DNA of 10,475 nt from an uncultured Clostridia bacterium (GTDB taxonomy: Bacteria; Bacillota; Clostridia; Oscillospirales; Acutalibacteraceae): contig CAMBQD010000018.1 in the NCBI GenBank assembly GCA_945869905.1, forward strand, positions 1 through 10,475. Reading direction: 5' to 3'. Position numbers and translations under genes: made by a program. The notes below the pieces were generated by a model. That model did no database searches. It was given only the letters and a program-made list of their open reading frames with translations, and had not been told where the DNA came from. Below, in pieces: positions 6,380-10,475 of the stretch. Positions within the stretch are counted from its first letter, which is position 1, and each line of letters begins with the position of its first letter.

Positions 6380-6683
6380 CTTCATCAGCCTTATCGTCAT
6401 TATTATTTTTTCGCTTTTCAAACAGCCTTTTTATTCCCAAGGTTATGGCAATACACAGTGGGAAATAAGGGGTAAAGGGACCTGCCCAAAAAGCAAGATA
6501 TGTTGTTGCAACAACAGAGCCCCACTTAATTTTAAACAAGATATGCAGCAAATATCCTCCCCAAACGGGAGTGTACATAACAAATACTACTATAAAAAAT
6601 AATACAAGCGTATGCCAGTCTTTACATTCACTCCACACCCATTTGCAAAAGCTTATAAATTTATCTTTTATTTTCTTAATCAT
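6360..6683 (-). CDS. Small conserved-looking membrane protein
   Basis: A 107-residue protein with a basic amphipathic N-terminus (MIKKIKDKFISFCKWVW), a hydrophobic helix at about 25-46, a second hydrophobic region at about 55-87 that includes the distinctive FWAGPFTPYFPLCIAITLG segment (possibly two short helices broken by prolines), and a very acidic tail (NNNDDKADEDENSND). I recall similar 'FWAGP' proteins next to TetR genes in Clostridia, but no function. No clear ribosome site precedes ATG; the gene starts 20 nt after the tetR-type gene and is probably translated by coupling. It overlaps the start of the oxidoreductase gene. The TetR-membrane protein-oxidoreductase order suggests one regulated unit. 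Confidence 0.75.
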   Translation of the reverse strand: MIKKIKDKFISFCKWVWSECKDWHTLVLFFIVVFVMYTPVWGGYLLHILFKIKWGSVVATTYLAFWAGPFTPYFPLCIAITLGIKRLFEKRKNNNDDKADEDENSND

Positions 6684-6703
6684 AAATTTGTTACAGGCTT
6701 AGT

Positions 6704-7309
6704 TTAGTCCTTTCTTGTGGGGTGGATTGTGTATTTTGATTTATCAAGATTATTTATTGCCGTAAGCGAGCCGATGTAGGACAGACCAAGGTATTCATCA
6801 AGCTGCTTGTCGGTGAATTCGCAGGTTTTTGATGACACCAGATAGCAAATTCCAAGCCCTGTAATAAGCACCTGCTTAAAAAGCAGCTCCACTGCATCAT
6901 CACTTAGCTTGGTTTGCTCCTTTATTGCCTTTAGGCATATATCGGCGCAGGGGAAATTTAAAATCATATCATCGTAATTTGTGTCGCTTTGTGTTGAATT
7001 CATAAATAAAACCTTAAAAAGATTTGGATATTCCTTTGCGTATTCAATCATTCTCAAGCCAAAGGCCTTGAACATAGGAGTGTAATTTAAGCCGTCGTTG
7101 ATATAATTTGAATACTGATTTTTTACCTCCTTGAACACCTCATTTTTTAAATCGTCCATATTTTCAAATGCAACAAATACAGGAGTTGATGATGTGCCAA
7201 GCTGTTTTCCAACCTCTCTGGCAGTAACTGCGGATAGCCCTTGCTCCCTTGTTACGTCAACTGCCGCCTGAACAATTTGCTCTCTCGTAAATTTCGCTTT
7301 GGGTGGCAT
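6704..7309 (-). CDS. TetR/AcrR-family transcriptional regulator
   Basis: A 201-residue regulator. The N-terminal DNA-binding domain spans about residues 7-55: FTREQIVQAAVDVTREQGLSAVTAREVGKQLGTSSTPVFVAFENMDDL in pieces, with the recognition helix around SSTPVFVAF. The C-terminal 145 residues are helical, as expected for a ligand-binding and dimerisation domain, and contain four cysteines. The start MPPKAKF is fixed by AAAGGAGG (7317-7324) 7 nt upstream; a further upstream ATG in frame would place that ribosome site inside the coding region. It is the first gene of a run of about six collinear genes and its promoter bears a palindrome over the -10 box, so autorepression is likely. The inducer is unknown. 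Confidence 0.9.
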   Translation of the reverse strand: MPPKAKFTREQIVQAAVDVTREQGLSAVTAREVGKQLGTSSTPVFVAFENMDDLKNEVFKEVKNQYSNYINDGLNYTPMFKAFGLRMIEYAKEYPNLFKVLFMNSTQSDTNYDDMILNFPCADICLKAIKEQTKLSDDAVELLFKQVLITGLGICYLVSSKTCEFTDKQLDEYLGLSYIGSLTAINNLDKSKYTIHPTRKD

Positions 7310-7343
7310 AAAAAAACCTCCTTTTATCTTGATACATAACAAC

Positions 7344-7376
7344 TGTTACATATCGTTAGTTGCACGATATCATACA
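7344..7376. promoter_or_regulatory. Palindromic operator over the tetR promoter
   Basis: A perfect 7-bp inverted repeat ATATCGT (7350-7356) / ACGATAT (7364-7370) with a 7-bp spacer, extended by TGT/ACA outer arms (7344-7346 and 7374-7376) after a 3-bp mismatch. The right half coincides with the -10 box and the left half covers the transcription start. Size, symmetry and place fit a TetR-family operator used for autorepression. Confidence 0.65.
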
Positions 7377-7392
7377 TTAGATAATTTGTCAA
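7364..7392 (-). promoter_or_regulatory. Promoter of the tetR-type operon
   Basis: On the minus strand, a perfect TTGACA (7387-7392), a 17-bp spacer and TATCGT (7364-7369) preceded by TGA (extended -10). Expected start near 7357, about 48 nt before the TetR ATG. Confidence 0.75.
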
Positions 7393-7428
7393 TACCTTTC
7401 TGAATAGATGATAATTGTTAACAGACAT

Positions 7429-7466
7429 AAAAAAGCCCCTTGCAGTATAATGCGTACTGCAAAGGG
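7429..7466 (-). terminator. Rho-independent terminator of the P-loop NTPase gene
   Basis: CCCCTTGCAGTA (7436-7447) and TACTGCAAAGGG (7455-7466) form a stem of 11 pairs with one mismatch and a 7-nt loop; on the minus strand it is followed by six T (7429-7434). It ends transcription about 20 nt after the NTPase stop and insulates the tetR promoter. Confidence 0.85.
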
Positions 7467-7484
7467 ACCTCGATAATTTAAATA

Positions 7485-7889
7485 TTAATCTACACTTTGA
7501 TGTATCAGTTCCTTTTCATATTCATCACATATTGAAAAATAAAAATTTACTCCGGTTCTGTCGGATATCCTTGTTACTATTTCCATAAAATCCTTAATAT
7601 TGGTTTTGTTGTTTGAAATTATTTCAAGTGTTGAGTCCACAAATACGTCGGTTAAATCAAAGTCGCCGGCACAGAGACCTGCCAAAAATCCGTAAAGCCC
7701 AAAGGCACTGCTTATGTTATAATCCTTTGCATTGACCAGACGGATATTTGACGGCATTTTTAAATTCAGCTTATCAGAGCAATCAATATAAACCACATTA
7801 CCCTTGCTCAGCTGTGCAGTGGCAATTGCGGTTTGTGCCAAAATTTTCGTTTTGCCGATACCGTTAACTCCGGTTATGTATTCCACCAT
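7485..7889 (-). CDS. Small orphan P-loop NTPase
   Basis: A 134-residue cytosolic protein. GVNGIGKTK (residues 7-15) is a Walker A loop directly after the first strand VEYIT; VVYIDC (32-37) is a second strand; DVFVDST (81-87) looks like a Walker B strand with Asp85 as the Mg-coordinating candidate; VNFYFSICDEYE (114-125) is a later strand. This is the core of an ASCE-type NTPase shortened to about half the usual length, and lacks any recognisable extra domain. I recall such stand-alone proteins in Oscillospiraceae, sometimes labelled as ATPases, without function. AAAGGGGG (7897-7904) lies 7 nt before ATG. It is monocistronic, flanked by terminators, so its context says little. It could be an adaptor or regulator that binds ATP rather than a motor. 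Confidence 0.75.
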   Translation of the reverse strand: MVEYITGVNGIGKTKILAQTAIATAQLSKGNVVYIDCSDKLNLKMPSNIRLVNAKDYNISSAFGLYGFLAGLCAGDFDLTDVFVDSTLEIISNNKTNIKDFMEIVTRISDRTGVNFYFSICDEYEKELIHQSVD

Positions 7890-7949
7890 AATGATACCCC
7901 CTTTACTAAAATATTCAAATCAATCCTGCAATACCATAATAAACCTAAA

Positions 7950-7978
7950 ATAAAAAAATCCTTGTAAGAAAATGTAAA
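7950..7978 (-). promoter_or_regulatory. Weak candidate promoter for the P-loop NTPase gene
   Basis: TTTACA (7973-7978), a 17-bp spacer and TTTTAT (7950-7955) on the minus strand. The terminator just upstream means this gene needs a promoter here, but the AT-rich sequence offers several weak matches. Confidence 0.3.
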
Positions 7979-7986
7979 TCTTTGGT

Positions 7987-8033
7987 AAAAAAATTGTGAA
8001 TGTTCAACCCTGCAGGCAAAACATTCACAATTT
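7987..8033 (-). terminator. Strong terminator of the queL-yhhQ operon
   Basis: AAATTGTGAATGTT (7991-8004) and AACATTCACAATTT (8020-8033) are perfect 14-bp complements around a 15-nt loop that itself holds CCTGCAGG. On the minus strand seven T (7987-7993) follow. It begins 4 nt after the yhhQ stop. The plus strand is also T-rich after the stem, so it may work both ways. Confidence 0.85.
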
Positions 8034-8037
8034 GTAT

Positions 8038-8736
8038 TTATTTATTTTTTTTGTCATGAATTTTTCTGGCAATGTAAACTGCCGGTGTGTCAAGCAGACT
8101 GGTGAAAATATAAATCACATAGCTTGACAGAAATATGGAAATAAGTGTTTTTGTGTCATATGTGCCCCAGAATGCAAAAAATGTGAACAGCAGGGTATTG
8201 ACTATTTGGCTGATAAGGGTTGAGCCGTTATTCCTAAGCCAGAGAAATCTTCTTTTGTCGCCGAATTTCTTTTCGGTAAAATCCCACCATTTGTGATAAA
8301 GCCAAACGTCAAACAATTGACTTATGGCATATACCACAAGTGATGCAATAATCATTCTCGGTGTATTTGAAAAGACATTGCGTATCGAGTCGTGGACAAA
8401 ATCGTTTTCGCTGGGCACATACAGTAACCAGCTCTGTGACAAAAGCAGGAAAAACAGCGAGGAAAATACCCCAAGCCAAACGGCTTTGTTTGCCGCCCTT
8501 TTGCCCTCACACTCAGACAGAATATCCGTCACCAAAAAGGTTGATGCAAAAAGCACATTGCCCAGTGTTTGCTCCATACCGAAGGCGTTAACCAAAATAA
8601 CCACCTCAATATTTGCCAGCACAGTGGCAATGGCGGAAATACAGTAAAGTCCGTTTTTGCCGAAAAATTTGTATGCTAAAAGTGTTGCTCCGAAGATGAA
8701 TACCACAGAGCCTGCTAAAAGTAATTCGTTAATCAT
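8038..8736 (-). CDS. yhhQ: Queuosine precursor transporter, YhhQ/VUT family
   Basis: A 232-residue integral membrane protein of the Vut_1 (COG1738) family, close in length to E. coli YhhQ, which imports preQ0 and preQ1. Family marks: NIEVV in the second helix, the TFLVTDILSECEGKRAANKAVWLG block, the RMIIASLVVYAISQLFDVWLY helix, and FLWLRNNGSTLISQIVNTLLF. About six helices are visible. The ATG used here lies 1 nt after the stop of the radical SAM gene, with a weak GGTG ribosome site inside that gene, so the two are translationally coupled; an in-frame upstream ATG would overlap the radical SAM gene more and lacks support. Being coupled to a queuine-processing enzyme, this copy might import queuine or preQ1; substrate preference in this family is known to vary. 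Confidence 0.9.
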   Translation of the reverse strand: MINELLLAGSVVFIFGATLLAYKFFGKNGLYCISAIATVLANIEVVILVNAFGMEQTLGNVLFASTFLVTDILSECEGKRAANKAVWLGVFSSLFFLLLSQSWLLYVPSENDFVHDSIRNVFSNTPRMIIASLVVYAISQLFDVWLYHKWWDFTEKKFGDKRRFLWLRNNGSTLISQIVNTLLFTFFAFWGTYDTKTLISIFLSSYVIYIFTSLLDTPAVYIARKIHDKKNK

Positions 8737-8737
8737 A

Positions 8738-9433
8738 TCAGTCACCAACTCCAAAATCCGTATTGTTAATAAGTATATCAATTCTGTTGTTTTCCTTGTA
8801 TTTGGGGTAAAGGTGCTTTATGAATTTTTCAATTACATTTGTATCGGGATTGACCTTTGCGGTGTTTTCACACATTATGTTAACGCATATGCGCTCAAAA
8901 TGCTTTAAGCCAAGCAGTATATCGTTTTCCATTGATTGCAGGGTTTGTCCGCTTATTCCGAAAAGAATATTTGCCTCGTCAAAATTTTCTGCAATTATTT
9001 CAGGATTTTTTTCCCTTATGCCTTTATGCAATACATTTTCCCTGAAATTGAAATCAAAGGTTTCAAGGCCTAATTTCATTTTAATGTCAAAATCCTTAAA
9101 ATCCTCTCTGAGACTTTTGATTTTATCATTATAAATATAGTGACTCTCAAAATGAATTGTACCTATGCCTTTTTCACGGCATATTTTTTTAATCAGGCTT
9201 AATGTATCGCCGTCAAGCTCAAAAACCGAACCGCTGTTGATTACCTCCAAATCGCCGTAAATTCCCGTAACCCTTTCCAGAACGGATTTGTTTAATGAAA
9301 GGTTTTCACTGTCATTGGGGGAGCAATCGGTGTGGTAATCACAAAAGGTGCATTTTTTGTATACACAACCCTTACCGCGTAAAAGCACAATTTCACGTGG
9401 ATTTTTTTCGTTAATTACACTGTATCTTTCCAT
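8738..9433 (-). CDS. queL: Radical SAM enzyme, probable queuine lyase QueL
   Basis: A 231-residue cytosolic protein. Cys23-x4-Cys28-x2-Cys31 (GCVYKKCTFCDYH) binds the 4Fe-4S cluster; note x4 in place of the usual x3. Further segments are NPREIVLLRG before it, LEVINSGSVFEL, IHFESHYIY, KLGLETFDFNFRENVLHKGI, FGISGQT and the terminal NNTDFGVGD. This pattern is, from memory, that of the radical SAM subgroup described in Clostridioides difficile as QueL, which converts queuine to preQ1 so that the base can re-enter tRNA modification through TGT. The direct coupling to a YhhQ transporter supports this. ATG 9433 gives the usual N-terminus, but no ribosome site precedes it: it lies just after the U-tract of a terminator. 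Another role in the same salvage route cannot be excluded. Confidence 0.75.
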   Translation of the reverse strand: MERYSVINEKNPREIVLLRGKGCVYKKCTFCDYHTDCSPNDSENLSLNKSVLERVTGIYGDLEVINSGSVFELDGDTLSLIKKICREKGIGTIHFESHYIYNDKIKSLREDFKDFDIKMKLGLETFDFNFRENVLHKGIREKNPEIIAENFDEANILFGISGQTLQSMENDILLGLKHFERICVNIMCENTAKVNPDTNVIEKFIKHLYPKYKENNRIDILINNTDFGVGD

Positions 9434-9546
9434 ATAAAAAATAAAAAAAGCACCCAAAGGGTGCAATAAGGCTATGCCTTCTCCCTTAGTTTTGATTGAC
9501 AAAGACCTATCGGCATTGTCAGGCAGGATGGTTTCGAACTGCCTGT
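9434..9546 (-). promoter_or_regulatory. Folded leader with terminator: candidate queuosine-related riboswitch
   Basis: The transcript from the promoter at 9551-9578 should begin at about 9544-9546, right at the first stem. Stem 1: CAGGCAG (9539-9545) with CTGCCTG (9520-9526), 12-nt loop TTCGAAACCATC. Stem 2: TGACAA with TTGTCA and a 13-nt loop containing GATAGGT, which could kiss ACCATC of loop 1 with one bulge. Then follows an A-rich strand CAAAACTAAGGGAG, recalling the 3' tail of preQ1-I aptamers, a small hairpin AAGGC-ATA-GCCTT, and the terminator. AAGGG (9483-9487) can pair with CCCTT in the terminator's left arm, giving an antiterminator choice. The gene context makes preQ1 or queuine the obvious ligand. 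I cannot assign it to class I, II or III. Confidence 0.6.
9443..9464 (-). terminator. Intrinsic terminator in the queL leader
   Basis: GCACCC / GGGTGC (9459-9464 and 9450-9455) form a perfect 6-bp stem with a 3-nt loop, followed on the minus strand by seven T, one A and six more T, ending 2 nt before the queL ATG. Such a terminator between promoter and gene indicates transcription attenuation. Confidence 0.85.
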
Positions 9547-9550
9547 ATGT

Positions 9551-9578
9551 ATTATATCATTAACAACGTTATTGTCAA
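9551..9578 (-). promoter_or_regulatory. Near-consensus promoter of the queL-yhhQ operon
   Basis: Perfect TTGACA (9573-9578) and perfect TATAAT (9551-9556) with a 16-bp spacer and a TGA extended -10. It lies about 20 nt after the end of the YlbJ-like gene. A promoter this strong ahead of a terminator is usual for riboswitch or attenuation control. Confidence 0.85.
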
Positions 9579-9596
9579 TACATAACATAGAAAAAT

Positions 9597-10475
9597 TCAG
9601 ATTACCTTTTTCTTTGACATAATGTCTGCAATAATCACAAAGCAACCCAGTGCCATAAGTATTGACAGTGCAATATTCACGCTTGACATCTGCGCCGTGA
9701 TTGTGTCTGTGTTTGAAAAAACGGAAATCTCTATAGGACTTATAATCAGTATAAGCTTTGTTACACAGTAGGAAATAAGGGCGGAAAGCACCCTGAAAAA
9801 CAGGAAATCATAATATTTCATCCTTGCTTTTGCCAGTATCGGTAATAGCTGAAAATGTATACAAAGACCGCCGAAGGACAGATACGCGCTGAGCTGTGGC
9901 AGGGGATAAGCCTTGCCTGTGCATACACCGCTTGTTATTTCAAGCAGGGGCATAAAATCCTTGGGTATGTTCAGCACTCTGTTTACTGCAGAAAATAAAA
10001 TGATAAATGCCGTTATGCTCAGCACGGATTTTATTGCTCCGTCGGTGGCTTCAATAAGCGCGTCGCCTAAGCTTTTTTCCTCAGTATAGGAATAGTAGCC
10101 CTGTGGAGTTCTTTTTCCTTCAAATGACAGGATAAAGCCTATTATTACCGACGACAATACGTTTGACAGAAACAGAATTACTCCTGCCTTGGTGCTTTTT
10201 AATGTGGCGGTGCCCACGGCGGTTATGATAAATCCGCATCCGCCGCAGAAATTGAATTTCAGCAATCTCTGTGCCTGCCTTTCGTCAATGTCACCGTTTA
10301 GCAGTAATTCCTGTGTCAGCAGTGCGCCTGTGGGATAACCGCCTGCCAATCCTAAAAAAACGGAAGGGAAGGCAACCTGCGGCAGATTGAACGCATATGT
10401 GCAGATAAAGCCAAATGCCTTTGCCAGTACGTCCTTTGCACCTGTTTTCATAATCAGCAGAAAGATTATCAGTAA
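9597..10475 (-). CDS. ylbJ: YlbJ-like sporulation membrane protein, 5' end outside window
   Basis: The frame is open to the right edge (LLIIFLLI precedes the first in-window Met), so the 292 visible residues are the C-terminal part of a longer protein; the family is usually about 400 residues. Marks of the family with nucleoside-recognition (Gate) domains are LGLAGGYPTGALLTQELL, ERQAQRLLKFNFCGGCGFI, GTATLKSTKAGVILFLSN, and in the second Gate-like half TSGVCTGKAYPLPQLSAYLSFGGLCIHFQ. About seven hydrophobic helices are visible, and the protein ends SKKKVI. In Bacillus, YlbJ is needed for proper spore cortex and is made under mother-cell control. The neighbour queL has its own promoter, so no functional link is implied. 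The match is to the family; orthology with YlbJ itself is likely but not certain. Confidence 0.75.
   Translation of the reverse strand, partial: LLIIFLLIMKTGAKDVLAKAFGFICTYAFNLPQVAFPSVFLGLAGGYPTGALLTQELLLNGDIDERQAQRLLKFNFCGGCGFIITAVGTATLKSTKAGVILFLSNVLSSVIIGFILSFEGKRTPQGYYSYTEEKSLGDALIEATDGAIKSVLSITAFIILFSAVNRVLNIPKDFMPLLEITSGVCTGKAYPLPQLSAYLSFGGLCIHFQLLPILAKARMKYYDFLFFRVLSALISYCVTKLILIISPIEISVFSNTDTITAQMSSVNIALSILMALGCFVIIADIMSKKKVI

Noticed and set aside
6380..6421. Longer start for the flavodoxin-fold oxidoreductase
   Set aside because: The added residues overlap the upstream gene by a further 42 nt, lack a ribosome site and precede the canonical N-terminal strand.
8324..9134. Several open frames on the plus strand opposite yhhQ and queL
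   Set aside because: They lie antisense to well-recognised genes, lack ribosome sites and show no protein-family features.
9434..9502. N-terminal extension of the radical SAM protein from a TTG at 9500-9502
   Set aside because: It would translate through the terminator and A-rich leader; the peptide has no family resemblance, which begins at MERYSVINEK.
9520..9545. tRNA-like T-loop string GGTTTCGAAC on the plus strand
   Set aside because: No acceptor stem, D-arm or anticodon arm can be formed around it; it is the loop and stem of the queL leader hairpin.
1..10475. Mobile element, CRISPR array or antiphage system
   Set aside because: No transposase, integrase, regular repeat-spacer pattern or recognised defence domain was found; DUF5131 has phage relatives, but its neighbours here are not phage genes.

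Overview
The window looks like chromosomal DNA of a low-to-mid GC anaerobic Firmicute, most likely a gut Clostridia/Oscillospiraceae-type organism. This is inferred from strong AGGAGG-type ribosome sites, short intergenic gaps, sigma-A promoters with extended -10 elements, Rho-independent terminators, a YlbJ-like sporulation membrane protein, and small protein families typical of Clostridia. Both ends cut through genes. No rRNA, tRNA, CRISPR array, transposase or phage structural gene was seen.

Layout, read along the minus strand from the right. (1) 9597-10475: 3' part of a YlbJ-like membrane protein. (2) 8038-9578: a queuosine-salvage operon with its own TTGACA/TATAAT promoter, a folded leader ending in an intrinsic terminator, a radical SAM protein that looks like queuine lyase QueL, and a YhhQ-type queuosine-precursor transporter, closed by a strong terminator. 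(3) 7429-7978: a small orphan P-loop NTPase gene with its own terminator. (4) 3221-7392: a long collinear run starting at a TetR gene whose promoter carries a palindromic operator. It continues through a small membrane protein, a flavodoxin-like NAD(P)H oxidoreductase, a decayed YoaP-like tail, a DUF5131 (Gp37/Gp68-like) iron-sulfur protein, a DUF4097 membrane protein and a zinc-ribbon protein, and ends at a long stem-loop element. (5) 900-1853 and down to 1: a PI-PLC-like phosphodiesterase, an RNase Z-like metallo-beta-lactamase-fold hydrolase and the N-terminus of a PfkB-family sugar kinase, spaced by 2 and 8 nt.

The only plus-strand genes lie in 2091-3189: a small AT-rich membrane protein behind a near-consensus promoter, and a lipoprotein with an NTF2-like look. 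This islet is visibly more AT-rich than its neighbours and sits between the two minus-strand blocks.

The most interesting part is 8038-9578. A queuine-to-preQ1 lyase candidate is coupled (1-nt gap) to a YhhQ transporter under a leader with riboswitch and terminator architecture. The parts fit a self-contained salvage unit: import or recover queuine, convert it to preQ1, and switch transcription by a ligand. The ligand and riboswitch class are not determined here. Other points of note are the YoaP remnant, the TetR operator exactly covering the -10 box, and the structured element at 3221-3275.
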